Source: Euryarchaeota archaeon (GTDB lineage: Archaea > Thermoplasmatota > SW-10-69-26 > JACQPN01). Taken from it: 64,000 nt of DNA. Numbering within the stretch: the stretch's first letter is position 1; the number at the start of each line of letters is the position of its first letter. Made by a program: the position numbers and the translations under genes. The notes beneath the pieces are model-generated. The model was not told where the DNA came from. It ran no database searches and saw only the letters and a list, made by a program, of their open reading frames with translations. The DNA lies in contig JACQPN010000001.1 in NCBI GenBank assembly GCA_016207515.1, forward strand, positions 41,953 to 105,952, in the 5' to 3' direction. This document shows, one piece after another, positions 52,592 through 60,610 of the stretch.

Positions 52592-53014
52592 ATGCCAGAA
52601 GCCGTCGCAGGCGAGGGAAGACCGCTGTCTCCGAGCGAAGAGCTTGAGGAGGAGCTGGCGAAGATACTCGCGGACCTCCAATCGGCGGTCCCGGGGATAC
52701 TAGGGACGATTCTCAACACGGACGAGGGCCACGTGGTCGCAGCGAACCTCAAGGGCGGGGCGGAGACGGGGCCGGCCGCCATCGTCGGTAGCCTTGTTGC
52801 AAAAGCCTCGGAGCGTTGCGTCGCGCTCATGGACTTCGGCACTCCGATGAACACGGTGATAACCACGGACAGCGGGTCCATCTGCGTTTTCGCGGTCGAC
52901 GACGTGACGACGCTCACGGTCCTCCTGCAGCCTCACACGAACAGCATCCTCGTGCTCGTCGAGGCCCGGAAAGCGGTCGAGAGGATCAGGAAGGCGATCA
53001 CTCCTGGCGTTTGA
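52592..53014 (+). CDS. Roadblock/LC7-domain protein
   Basis: 140 residues from ATG 52592, chosen by the leaderless promoter; other in-frame starts lie up to 30 codons earlier. The domain runs AKILADLQSAVPGILGTILN, EGHVVAANL, AAIVGSLVAKASERC, FGTPMNTVITTDSGSICVFA and TLTVLLQPHTNSILVLVEA, the normal alpha-beta-beta-alpha-beta-beta-beta-alpha order. Roadblock proteins regulate small GTPases and motility or polarity systems; no GTPase is adjacent. Confidence 0.85.
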   Translation: MPEAVAGEGRPLSPSEELEEELAKILADLQSAVPGILGTILNTDEGHVVAANLKGGAETGPAAIVGSLVAKASERCVALMDFGTPMNTVITTDSGSICVFAVDDVTTLTVLLQPHTNSILVLVEARKAVERIRKAITPGV

Positions 53015-53024
53015 GATAACGACG

Positions 53025-53441
53025 ATGCAAGATGCCGTGGCCCTCTTCAACGGCGTCGCGGCCGTGTTCATCCTCCTCGTGGGGCTTCGCCTGGCGCAAG
53101 TGCTCTCGAACAACCCGGTATCGGAAGTGATCGAGGAGGTCATGTACATCCGCGTCCGGGAACTGGCGCTATCGGCTTCCCTTTTCCTCACGGTCCTCAC
53201 GATGGAACTCGTGGAGTACCTGCCGCCACTCGTCGCTGCGATCGGCGTCGCCGATATCGGGACATTCCAGGGGATGGCGCTCTACCTCAACGGCATCCAG
53301 GCGATCTTCCTCTTGATCGCCACGATACTCGCCTTCACCATACTCTCGGGCTATTCAAGACGTCACCAGGAGGATCGCTCGCGCGGCCTCCTTGTAGACC
53401 TTGCGGCGAGGAAGCGACGCCCGAAGCGGCGGCTCGAGTAG
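53025..53441 (+). CDS. Membrane protein downstream of roadblock gene
   Basis: 138 residues, three to four hydrophobic segments (about 5-25, 47-66, 68-82, 90-107), and a very basic C-terminus (RKRRPKRRLE). It starts 10 bases after the roadblock gene, so the two are cotranscribed and it may be the membrane anchor of the roadblock protein. Family not recognised. Confidence 0.6.
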   Translation: MQDAVALFNGVAAVFILLVGLRLAQVLSNNPVSEVIEEVMYIRVRELALSASLFLTVLTMELVEYLPPLVAAIGVADIGTFQGMALYLNGIQAIFLLIATILAFTILSGYSRRHQEDRSRGLLVDLAARKRRPKRRLE

Positions 53442-53491
53442 GCGAAAACGACGAAGAGCGCCTCTGATGCGCGGGGTCTCCAGCGCCTCGA

Positions 53492-54448
53492 CTAACGCTT
53501 GAGTTCCCGCTTGCAAAACTCGGTGAGTAACGGCAGCGCCTTGTAAAGGTCGGCCACGAGCCCGTAGTCGCACTCCTTGAAAAACGGCGCGTCCTTGTTG
53601 CTGTTGATGACGACGATGGTCTTCGCGGAACGTATCCCGGAGAGGTGCTGTATCTGGCCTGATATCCCTGCTGCGATGTAGAGTCGAGGCTTCACCTCTT
53701 TTCCGGAGAGCCCGATCCACTTGTCGTCGGCTATCCATTTCAGGTCGGCCCCGATCGGGCGCGACCCGCCGACCTCCGCACCGATGACTTTGGCCAGGTC
53801 GTATAACATCTGGAAGTCTTCCTTCTTCTTGAAGCCGCGACCGCCGCAGACGATTGTTTGCGCGGCGGAGATGTCGACACCCGCAGTGGAGCGTTTCTTG
53901 ACTTCGACGAGCCTTGTCCGGCTTGGCTTGACAGCTACCTTGACCTCTGCGACCTCCCCCTTCCGTGAGGCATCCGCGGGGAGCGGTTCGAAAGAATGGG
54001 GGTGGATGGTGACGATCGTGAGCCCGGGCGTTGACGGCGCCACGGTCTCGACCGAATTGCCGGAGAGGACGAGCCGCTCGAAGGACGGGCCGTCCCCATG
54101 GATCCGGATGACGTCGTTGATGCAAGCGGCCTTGAGGCGCTCGGCAAGACGAGGCCCGGTCTCCCTGCCGAACTTGTTCCCGGCCATGACCACGTAGGAA
54201 GGCGCGCGTTCGCCGATGAGTCTGTGAAGGACCTCCGTGAAACCTTCCACGGAACGTGCGTCTAGCCCCGCGTCCGTGACGGCGACGACCGCATCGGCGC
54301 CATGCGAAATGAATCCGGAAACATCACCCGCCGCCTTCCCGAGGTCAGCATAGATCACTTGAGCCGCGGGACCCCCAAGAGCCCGTGCCGCCGCTATGGC
54401 CTCGAGCCCGCCGCGCGTTGAATTGCCGCAAGCAAGGATCACCGTCAC
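53492..54448 (-). CDS. etfA: Electron transfer flavoprotein alpha subunit
   Basis: 318 residues from GTG 54448 (overlaps etfB stop, GTGA). The N-terminal domain is followed by the FAD-binding region: IVCGGRGFKKKEDF, then AEVGGSRPIGADLKWI, the hallmark YIAAGISGQIQHLSGI and VVINSNKDAPFFKECDYG. With EtfB it carries electrons from acyl-CoA or similar dehydrogenases. No ETF:quinone reductase or dehydrogenase gene is in the window. Confidence 0.93.
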   Translation of the reverse strand: MTVILACGNSTRGGLEAIAAARALGGPAAQVIYADLGKAAGDVSGFISHGADAVVAVTDAGLDARSVEGFTEVLHRLIGERAPSYVVMAGNKFGRETGPRLAERLKAACINDVIRIHGDGPSFERLVLSGNSVETVAPSTPGLTIVTIHPHSFEPLPADASRKGEVAEVKVAVKPSRTRLVEVKKRSTAGVDISAAQTIVCGGRGFKKKEDFQMLYDLAKVIGAEVGGSRPIGADLKWIADDKWIGLSGKEVKPRLYIAAGISGQIQHLSGIRSAKTIVVINSNKDAPFFKECDYGLVADLYKALPLLTEFCKRELKR

Positions 54449-55239
54449 TTCAACGCACCTTCCTTCACGAGACGGCGGCCAAGCTCCTCTACTTGTTTTT
54501 CTAGGTTGTCCCCTTGGATGAGTTCGGCCTTCCGTTCGCTCTTCGGGGCCCTGTTGGATATCTGCTTCACGCGCGCCATCCCCTTCCCGACGTCGGCAGC
54601 CGCCACACCAAGCTCGCTTGCGTTCCAGACCTTCATCGGTTTCTTGCCGGCTTGCAGGATCGCCATCAGCGAGGGGAGACGCGGTTGGTTGATTTCCTGG
54701 GTCACACTCGCAAAAGCCGGGAGGTCCGCCTCAAGCACTTCGACCCCTTCGTCGCCTTCGCGCTCGATCACGGCCTTTCCGCCGTCGACCTTTAGCGCCG
54801 TCGCGTATGAGAGTTGTGGGAGGTCCAATCGTTCCGCGAGGCGCGGCGTGACCTGGCCCCCTAGAGTGTCGATCGCGAATTCGCCGCCGATTATGAGGTC
54901 GAACGCCCCGGCCTTGCGGATCGCCTTCTCGAGGATCAACGCCTTCGAGGCGCTATCGGACCCGTCAAACGCCGGATCACGGCAGATGATGGCGTCGTCG
55001 CAGCCCATCGCGAGCACTTCCTTGATCGCCTCCTCGGCCTTCGCCCCGCCGACCGTGAGCGCCGTGATGGTCGAGCCCAGGTTCTTCTCCTTGACGCGTA
55101 TCGCGGCTTCGGCCGCGTTCTTGTCCATGTCCGAGACCTTGAAAGGAACGCCGGAAAGTTGCGGTTCGCCCGTCTTCGAGTCGATCTTCACGACATCGAC
55201 GTCGATTGCCTGCTTCACGAGGACGATTATCTTGACCAT
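54445..55239 (-). CDS. etfB: Electron transfer flavoprotein beta subunit
   Basis: 264 residues. Begins MVKIIVLVKQAIDVD; contains SDMDKNAAEAAIRVKE, GCDDAIICRDPAFDGSD, and DLIIGGEFAIDTLGGQVTPR, near the nucleotide-binding and ETF-beta signature. The extended C-terminus (after APKSERKAEL) reaches toward EtfA. A TATA-like element at about 55268-55278 precedes it. Confidence 0.93.
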   Translation of the reverse strand: MVKIIVLVKQAIDVDVVKIDSKTGEPQLSGVPFKVSDMDKNAAEAAIRVKEKNLGSTITALTVGGAKAEEAIKEVLAMGCDDAIICRDPAFDGSDSASKALILEKAIRKAGAFDLIIGGEFAIDTLGGQVTPRLAERLDLPQLSYATALKVDGGKAVIEREGDEGVEVLEADLPAFASVTQEINQPRLPSLMAILQAGKKPMKVWNASELGVAAADVGKGMARVKQISNRAPKSERKAELIQGDNLEKQVEELGRRLVKEGALK

Positions 55240-55267
55240 GGGCGGTCAAGCGGGTATCGGGAGGAGC

Positions 55268-55278
55268 GATATAAAATC
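55268..55278 (-). promoter_or_regulatory. TATA element of etfBA
   Basis: Minus-strand ATTTTATATCG, about 29-39 bases before ATG 55239. Confidence 0.5.
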
Positions 55279-55440
55279 AATAGTCGATTCTACGAGCATG
55301 CGATCCGCATCATCGACAACGGTGACGGAAGCCCCGGGGCAGCCGAGTGTGGTGGAAGCCGCCGGTGTGTAGCGTACGGGTCGGGCGTCCACGACGCGCT
55401 GGCCCGGGGTCAAACTTTTCGCAAGATCCTGTACCCCTGT

Positions 55441-55508
55441 CCCCCGCCACTAACAGTTCGTTTCATCTGAGGGCTTTCGCCCTCTCGATTTCCTGACCCG
55501 TGGCGGGG
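55441..55508. other. Nested inverted repeat (possible structured RNA)
   Basis: Outer arms CCCCGCCAC (55442-55450) and GTGGCGGGG (55500-55508) pair perfectly and enclose a perfect inner hairpin GAGGGC-TTTC-GCCCTC (55469-55484). No coding frame explains it. It lies in the 450-base gap between etfB and the next gene, with an AT patch (AAACTTTT near 55413) upstream. Confidence 0.4.
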
Positions 55509-55687
55509 CGACTGTCGGGGCGTATCGGGGACGGCGTTGTCCCGGCATCAAAGTATAGCTCCTGGGGAGCCGCTCCGCCGGGGGCCCATTGCCGGACCCT
55601 TTCGCCCCCGCAACCGCACTCCCATCACGTGTATCCGGGGTGTGTGATTGTGCGAGGGCTGTATTCCACTACGCGTCAAGGGTAATA

Positions 55688-56113
55688 ATGTTCGCCATGA
55701 CCGTGAGTCGTTTCATCGCGATTTGCGTCGTTCAGACGGCGAAGACCCAAATGACCGCCGTAAGGTCCGAGACGCGCGAAATCGGGCTAGGCGCACCATC
55801 CGCGGGAACCGGCAACGGCATCGCGGACGCTGGCGTCTCCCGCTCGACTACCGGGCTCAAGGCGAGTATTGCGGCCTCCGCCATCACGGGCAGGCCTTGG
55901 TCGGTGGACGAGAACGACAGTTACCCTCTTGTCGGGTCGATTGAAAGGCCCGGAATCCTCGCGACCATCGACGCGAAGAACTGGCGCGACCTTGTGGACC
56001 CCAAGAGCGGCGAGACGGTGAAGGTGAAGATCAAGCGGGGGGACAAGGTGAAGGTGACGCTGGCCGAGAGGGATTACTTGGAGGGGCGGATGGTCGCGAA
56101 GTTATTGGAATGA
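55688..56113 (+). CDS. Protein of unknown function with C-terminal beta domain
   Basis: 141 residues from ATG 55688 (ATG 55697 also possible). The N-terminal half is rich in Ser, Thr and Ala without clear structure. The second half is alternating strand-like and charged (LVDPKSGETVKVKIKRGDKVKVTLAE), resembling a small SH3- or OB-like barrel. Not recognised. Coding is supported mainly by the biased, basic C-terminal half. Confidence 0.4.
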   Translation: MFAMTVSRFIAICVVQTAKTQMTAVRSETREIGLGAPSAGTGNGIADAGVSRSTTGLKASIAASAITGRPWSVDENDSYPLVGSIERPGILATIDAKNWRDLVDPKSGETVKVKIKRGDKVKVTLAERDYLEGRMVAKLLE

Positions 56114-56149
56114 CGGCGGAGTCGCCCTTTTTGGAGCAGGTGCCCTCGC

Positions 56150-56545
56150 TCACGGACCACCTACGCGCCGCGTCGCCCATCGAAGGACGCGCTCGGCCTC
56201 CTTTACAATGATCTCCGTCTCATCCGGCGAGACGTGACGATCCTCATACTCGACGACGTTCTTCATCGCGAGGACGTTCTTCGCCTGCGATGCTTTTTCC
56301 CTGACGTCGGGGAGTGACACCTTCGAGACGAGGGCCAGAACGTCTGCATGATCTGGGCCGCGGGACCGTTCGCCCAGATACGCGACCGTTACCGCGTCGA
56401 GGGCGGAAATGACACAATGAACGGCCGCGAGTGCCGCGCCGTCGCTGTTACCGGTCGAGTACGCGTCGCTCATCATGCGATGGAAGTGGGTCGCCTTCGC
56501 AAGATAGACGGCGGCACGCGTTTTCGGGAGCCTTTCCACTCTCAT
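56150..56545 (-). CDS. HEPN-domain toxin
   Basis: 131 residues, all helical. HEPN features: AAVHCVISALDAVTVAYLG then an Rx5H-type motif (R60 to H66 in ERSRGPDHADVL) and the late KNVVEYEDR helix. The start overlaps the stop of the MNT gene (ATGA), the order antitoxin then toxin. HEPN partners of MNT proteins are RNases, silenced by AMPylation or binding. Confidence 0.8.
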   Translation of the reverse strand: MRVERLPKTRAAVYLAKATHFHRMMSDAYSTGNSDGAALAAVHCVISALDAVTVAYLGERSRGPDHADVLALVSKVSLPDVREKASQAKNVLAMKNVVEYEDRHVSPDETEIIVKEAERVLRWATRRVGGP

Positions 56546-57159
56546 GGTGTCCGGTCAAGGAGCACCTTCCCCTCTGCTTCTATGTTCTTCATGAGGGGCA
56601 GCCGATTCTTTCGGCGTGCCTCCTCGACGGAATAGACGACGCCCGCAAGTCGGTTCCCGAACCTCGACGCGACCTTCGTTTGAGCTGCGTCAAGCCGGAA
56701 AGCGAGCGCGGACTTCGCCGCTTCGTCGGCGACGATCGCAAGAAGGTCGATGTCGCTTTCCGGCGATTCCTCCCCCCGCGCGACGGATCCGAAGAGGACA
56801 AGCCGCACGAGTCCCGGAGACGACTGGAGTTCGTCCTGGAGTAGTCGCGCGAGTTCCTCTCTTGCCCGCCTCTCGGCCGTGAAGAGTGCTGAAAGAGGGG
56901 CCGTCAGGTAGTGGTCGCTCTCCCATCGCCACAGGTGGGCTTTGCCCGCCACACGGGTGAAGAGCGCACCGTGGCGCAGGAGCCGGTTCAACTCCTTGAT
57001 CGCCATCGGCACGGAACAGCCCGACGCGAGGGCGAGCTCCCGACCGGTGAATTCCTTTCCAGGAAAGGCCACGAGGGTCCGGAGAAGCCGAACCGACGTC
57101 GTGTTATGGAGAACAGGCTCCAGACCGCCATGGAAGCGAATGTTAGCACCAGATAACAT
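56542..57159 (-). CDS. MNT nucleotidyltransferase antitoxin with N-terminal winged helix
   Basis: 205 residues. A winged-helix domain (about 18-90: VRLLRTLVAFPGKEFTGREL and GCSVPMAIKELNRLLRHG) precedes a minimal nucleotidyltransferase: LVLFGSVARGEESPESDIDL with G124-S125 and metal ligands D136 and D138. MNT proteins of this kind inactivate HEPN toxins. The fused winged helix lets it bind its own promoter, where a dyad and a direct repeat overlap the start codon. Confidence 0.85.
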   Translation of the reverse strand: MLSGANIRFHGGLEPVLHNTTSVRLLRTLVAFPGKEFTGRELALASGCSVPMAIKELNRLLRHGALFTRVAGKAHLWRWESDHYLTAPLSALFTAERRAREELARLLQDELQSSPGLVRLVLFGSVARGEESPESDIDLLAIVADEAAKSALAFRLDAAQTKVASRFGNRLAGVVYSVEEARRKNRLPLMKNIEAEGKVLLDRTP

Positions 57160-57179
57160 GTATTAGCTGGTGATAACAT
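57143..57179. promoter_or_regulatory. Dyad and direct repeat over the MNT start codon
   Basis: CACCAG (57147-57152) and CTGGTG (57167-57172) form an inverted pair, part of longer imperfect arms centred almost on the start codon. GATAACAT also occurs twice in direct orientation (57152-57159 and 57172-57179), exactly 20 bases apart, two helical turns. This is a likely autoregulatory site for the winged-helix antitoxin. Confidence 0.55.
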
Positions 57180-57282
57180 AGAGGTTTCGGTGGGGGGCCA
57201 CGTTCTTAGGGGCGTGCCCCACACTCGGACAGCGTTCCGAAAGGGGCCCCCGGCGGTCCGCGCCCAGAACGGCCGATGTTCC

Positions 57283-58443
57283 TTACGTTCGCAAAGTGCC
57301 TACGCTCTCTGCCACTCGGAGGCGACCGAGGGTCGTGTAAATGAGCCCTTGCACATGGGGTTCTCCTTGCTGAAGCGGTATCGGATCCTCAAGCTCCCAG
57401 AGAGTGTCATTCGAGAACTCTACGGCCGTTTTCCAGTCCTTCGGCTCGCTCACTTCGTCGGAGAGCTCCGGAAACTTGACCCGTGTCGTACGGAACCACT
57501 CGGGAGCGGGCACTACGCGTTCCACGGGCGCAACAAATCTTATGCACTGACGGGGCTTCGTGATGTAGAAGGCGCAAAACGCCGGGTTTCTTTTCATCGG
57601 GACCTGATACCATGCACGATACTTTTCCAGAAATGGAATGCCATCAGGCGTTGCCTGCACTACCGCGACTAGGGCCTCAGCGTCTCCAACCAGGCGCTCC
57701 CGACGAATTCGGCCCACGGCCGAGGTCCCTAGGGGGGATTCAAGCCGAGTTGGTTCAACCGACTTCATGACTAGGCGAGGTGTGGCCCCCTCTAATTGAA
57801 GGCGTACCTGATCGAGCAAACGCTCGACTTCCGCGCGTATTCGTGATTCCTCGACGCCGACGTCAGCCAACGTGGCAACGATTCGCCGGCTTCGTTCCTC
57901 ACGCACCTCCTCGAAGAGTGCCAAAGCAATCCTTCGTTGCCCAATCTCGTCAGCGAGGTCGGCCAATCGGTTTTTCCGGAGCCCTTCGGGCGACAGGGCC
58001 TCCAGGTAAGACTCGAACTCGGACGCCTTGTGGAGAGCGAATCTTATTACGATCGCGTCCGTGGCGTTCTTTGCCGCAGCCTCCGTATCAAGAACGATGA
58101 AGTCGGACCCGTTGCAAACCATGCACCACCGGACCCTCTCGTTTCGGCCGTAAGACATCGTTTGCTTCAATTCCCTTTCGCCGATTTCTGTTCCTAGTGC
58201 CTTGGCTTCGAGGAATGCCGCAGGATTTCCATCGACCTTGAGGCAATAATCAGCCGGGTGGTTGCCGGATGCCATCTGGACAGGGTATTCCACTTCGATT
58301 TCGTCGGGCGAAAAATTCCATCCAATCGCCCGAAGGAATGGATCGATAATTCTCGCCCGCGTGTTGGCTTCCGACAACTTCCGGCCAGAGGCCACGATCG
58401 AAGATTGCGAACGAAGGACGGCTTGTAGCTCGGACTCGGTCAT
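57283..58443 (-). CDS. Solitary type I restriction R-subunit N-terminal (HsdR_N-like) nuclease
   Basis: 386 residues. The first half is the PD-(D/E)xK domain found at the N-terminus of HsdR and in stand-alone proteins: EANTRARIIDPFLRAIGW, then HPADYCLKVDG and AAFLEAKALG giving D65 and E79-x-K81. A coiled-coil region follows (about 160-220). The C-terminal third (EKYRAWYQVPMKRNPAFCAF) may be a PUA/EVE-like recognition domain. There is no helicase domain, methylase or specificity gene. It is probably a defence or repair nuclease; the target is unknown. Confidence 0.72.
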   Translation of the reverse strand: MTESELQAVLRSQSSIVASGRKLSEANTRARIIDPFLRAIGWNFSPDEIEVEYPVQMASGNHPADYCLKVDGNPAAFLEAKALGTEIGERELKQTMSYGRNERVRWCMVCNGSDFIVLDTEAAAKNATDAIVIRFALHKASEFESYLEALSPEGLRKNRLADLADEIGQRRIALALFEEVREERSRRIVATLADVGVEESRIRAEVERLLDQVRLQLEGATPRLVMKSVEPTRLESPLGTSAVGRIRRERLVGDAEALVAVVQATPDGIPFLEKYRAWYQVPMKRNPAFCAFYITKPRQCIRFVAPVERVVPAPEWFRTTRVKFPELSDEVSEPKDWKTAVEFSNDTLWELEDPIPLQQGEPHVQGLIYTTLGRLRVAESVGTLRT

Positions 58444-58529
58444 GGTTTCGCATGTGGCGAGGCCATGTCAAACCTGATGACGCGGCTACCTTCATATGAC
58501 TCGCCGCACTACATCCTCCTTGACCAGTC

Positions 58530-58682
58530 ATGAGCCGCCGCCCCCACACCATTGCCGAAAGAATACTCGCCCCCAAATCAGGCGCGACCGAAGTGTCTCC
58601 CGGCGAGATTGTCGAGGCCAAGGTCGACGTCGCAATGGCCCAGGAGGCGCCTGCGACGGCGGAATTCAACAAAGATCCAGCT
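58530..58682 (+). pseudogene. N-terminal remnant of an aconitase/LeuC-family gene
   Basis: From ATG 58530 the frame encodes HTIAERILAPKSG and VSPGEIVEAKVDVAMAQ, the typical first 45 residues of aconitase-family dehydratases (3-isopropylmalate/homoaconitate type). Similarity then ends abruptly near residue 50, far short of the roughly 420 expected, and the frame stops at 58730. The rest of the gene, including all Fe-S ligands, is missing. It cannot be functional. Confidence 0.7.
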
Positions 58683-58689
58683 ACGTCTC

Positions 58690-58864
58690 ATGCTTTCTTA
58701 ACACCCGCTCCGAACTCGTCGTCCCGATGATGGACGACAGCACCTGCATCGGCGAGGTCGACATCGACAGCGACAAAGTGGGCGCCTTCATGCCGCGGGA
58801 CGAGCGTTTCGTCGGAAAGGTCGCGGGCATGCTCGCCAGCACGGCGCGTCGGCTGAGAAAGTAG
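58690..58864 (+). pseudogene. C-terminal remnant of a GAF-domain (fRMsr-like) gene
   Basis: In a different frame from the preceding fragment, CFLNTRSELVVPMMDD, IGEVDIDSDKVGAFMP and DERFVGKVAGMLAST give the last 50 or so residues of a GAF-domain protein of the free-methionine-sulfoxide-reductase type. The upstream hundred residues are absent. The break point lies at about 58680-58700, directly against the LeuC fragment. Confidence 0.65.
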
Positions 58865-58930
58865 GTTCCGAGCGAAGCCTTGACGGGATGTCCTTTCCGT
58901 TCCGCCGCTCCAGATGGACGCGGGTGAGCG

Positions 58931-58940
58931 GTTAAATACC
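58931..58940 (+). promoter_or_regulatory. TATA element of the endonuclease IV gene
   Basis: GTTAAATACC, 24-33 bases before ATG 58964; leaderless start. Confidence 0.6.
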
Positions 58941-58963
58941 ACGAGCGATTACACGTCTTTCGA

Positions 58964-59830
58964 ATGATTTTCATTGGTCCTGCCGGCGTTCCGCTTTCCT
59001 GCAAAGGCCGCACCGTGATGGAGGGGATCCAGCATGTGCAGGAGCTCGGCCTCAACGCGATGGAAGTGGAGTTCGTCCGTGGCATCAGGATGGACGAGGC
59101 CTATGCGACGGAAGCGGGGAGACTCGCCCGCGACCTCGGTGTGCGGCTCTCCGTGCATAGCCCTTACTACACGAACCTCGCCTCCGATGACGAGAAGACG
59201 ATCCAGAAGTCCATCGACAAGATCACTCTCTCCGGCAAGATGGCCGACCTCATGGGGGCGGATGTCGTCGTCTGCCACCCCGGCTTCTACACGACCCTCG
59301 GGAAGAGGGAATCGGTCAAGAAGGCCATCAAGACGACCGAGACCATAATGCAGTACTTCGAGGAAGGGAAGTTCCAAGTGAAGCTCGGCCTCGAGATAAT
59401 GGGCAAGCAGCAGACCTTCGGTGACATCCAAGAGGTCAAGGAGGTGTGCGAGGCTGTACCGGGGACGACGCCGGTCATCGATTTCTCGCACGTGCACGCG
59501 AGGTCGAACGGTGGACTCAAGACTAGGGATGAGTTCCAACGCGTCTTCAACGCCTTCGAGTCGCTCAACGTGAAGCACTGGTACTCGTACGTCACGGGCG
59601 TCAAGTACGTGAACGGCAGTGAACTCTACCACGTCCCCATCAAGAAGGGCGACATGGACGTGGACAACCTTGTCGAAGTCGTCCTCGACAACGCGTACGA
59701 CATCACGATAATCTCCAACAGTCCGATCGTCGAGCATGACGCGATGTTCGTGAAGATCCATTTCGAACGCGCGCTCGAAAAGCGCGGCTTCGCGGGAGGC
59801 CGCGGTGCGCGCCCGATCGTGGAGGGGTAG
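58964..59830 (+). CDS. nfo: Endonuclease IV-like AP endonuclease
   Basis: 288 residues, a TIM barrel. Metal-binding positions of the family appear in order: VRLSVHSPYYTNLA, ADVVVCHPGFYTTLG (His), KLGLEIMGKQQTFGD (Glu), TTPVIDFSHVHAR (Asp, His) and a final Glu in SPIVEHDA. It cuts DNA at abasic sites in base-excision repair. The 3' end overlaps possible early starts of the next gene. Confidence 0.88.
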   Translation: MIFIGPAGVPLSCKGRTVMEGIQHVQELGLNAMEVEFVRGIRMDEAYATEAGRLARDLGVRLSVHSPYYTNLASDDEKTIQKSIDKITLSGKMADLMGADVVVCHPGFYTTLGKRESVKKAIKTTETIMQYFEEGKFQVKLGLEIMGKQQTFGDIQEVKEVCEAVPGTTPVIDFSHVHARSNGGLKTRDEFQRVFNAFESLNVKHWYSYVTGVKYVNGSELYHVPIKKGDMDVDNLVEVVLDNAYDITIISNSPIVEHDAMFVKIHFERALEKRGFAGGRGARPIVEG

Positions 59831-59933
59831 GACGCTCAAGAAGCCGCGACGGGCGCAAGGCGCTGGAAAAGCCGGGAAGTCCGGCTCGCCCAAAGCCCCC
59901 GGGCGGCGGCGTAACACCGCCGCGGCGAGAAAT

Positions 59934-60488
59934 ATGGGCGAACGCATACACCGGGCCGCGAGCCGTTTCATCGCGGAGCAGGCACTCGATGCGATCGAAG
60001 GTGTGCCCTCGGGCCGTAGCGAGGAGTTCCTGAGCATCCTCGAGGCCGCCAAGGAGGTCTTCATTTTCGGGCGCGGTCGAAGCGGTCTCGTCGGGCGGGC
60101 GCTTGCCGTCCGCCTGTCCCACCTTGGGATAGCCTCCTACGTAGTCGGGGAGACGATCACGCCGCCAGTACAGCGCGGCGACGTCGTCATTCTTCTCTCG
60201 GGCTCGGGGGAGACGTTCTCCGTCCTCGTCACAGCGCGCGTCGCGAAGGACCTTGGAGCGAAGATAGTCGCGATCACGGAGAACGCGTCGTCCTCGATCG
60301 GCGACTTGGGCGATCTCGTGATCGAGATACCGCATGAGCGTGGCGGTCGCAGCCGCGAGTTCGCACCGCTCGGCACGTTGTTCGAGGCTTCGGCCTCGCT
60401 TTACCTCGACGGGATCGTCGCAGAATTGATGCGTCGAGTCGGTGAGACCGAGGACTCGATGCGCACGCGCCACGCGACATTGGAATAG
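59934..60488 (+). CDS. hxlB: 6-phospho-3-hexuloisomerase (SIS domain)
   Basis: 184 residues from ATG 59934; the frame is open back to a GTG at 59805 that overlaps nfo, but the extra residues are basic and non-conserved. The SIS fold shows EVFIFGRGRSGLVGRALAVR, SHLGIASYVVGET, VVILLSGSGETFSV and LGAKIVAITEN, followed by FAPLGTLFEASASLYLD. It interconverts 3-hexulose-6-P and fructose-6-P, in archaea often to make pentoses. The synthase (Hps) is not in the window. Confidence 0.88.
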   Translation: MGERIHRAASRFIAEQALDAIEGVPSGRSEEFLSILEAAKEVFIFGRGRSGLVGRALAVRLSHLGIASYVVGETITPPVQRGDVVILLSGSGETFSVLVTARVAKDLGAKIVAITENASSSIGDLGDLVIEIPHERGGRSREFAPLGTLFEASASLYLDGIVAELMRRVGETEDSMRTRHATLE

Positions 60489-60576
60489 CCGGCCGCGTAC
60501 TTTTCGATCCGTGGTTCTCCCGTTTCACCACATGGCGCGGTCGCACGTCGCGCTGTTGCCTCGACCACGTGCCAAA

Positions 60577-60584
60577 CATATATC
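60577..60584 (+). promoter_or_regulatory. TATA element before a small gene
   Basis: ACATATATC is 27-34 bases before TTG 60611, which favours a leaderless TTG start for the next gene. Confidence 0.5.
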
Positions 60585-60610
60585 AAGAGGGATGCCACAT
60601 AGGGGAGCCA

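Larger units (their letters stand above)
55240..55687. other. Intergenic region with nested inverted repeat
   Basis: About 450 bases holding the etfBA promoter near 55270 and the nested hairpin structure at 55441-55508. No convincing gene. Confidence 0.5.

Noticed and set aside
53355..54125. Minus-strand frame of 256 codons near etfA
   Set aside because: Out-of-frame shadow of etfA that also runs into the convergent membrane gene.
55469..55484. Hairpin as a simple transcription terminator
   Set aside because: It is not followed by a T run on either strand and is enclosed by a second pair of arms, which fits a folded RNA better than a terminator.
58949..60064. Minus-strand frame of 371 codons
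   Set aside because: Antisense to the endonuclease IV and hexuloisomerase genes, both with full motif sets.
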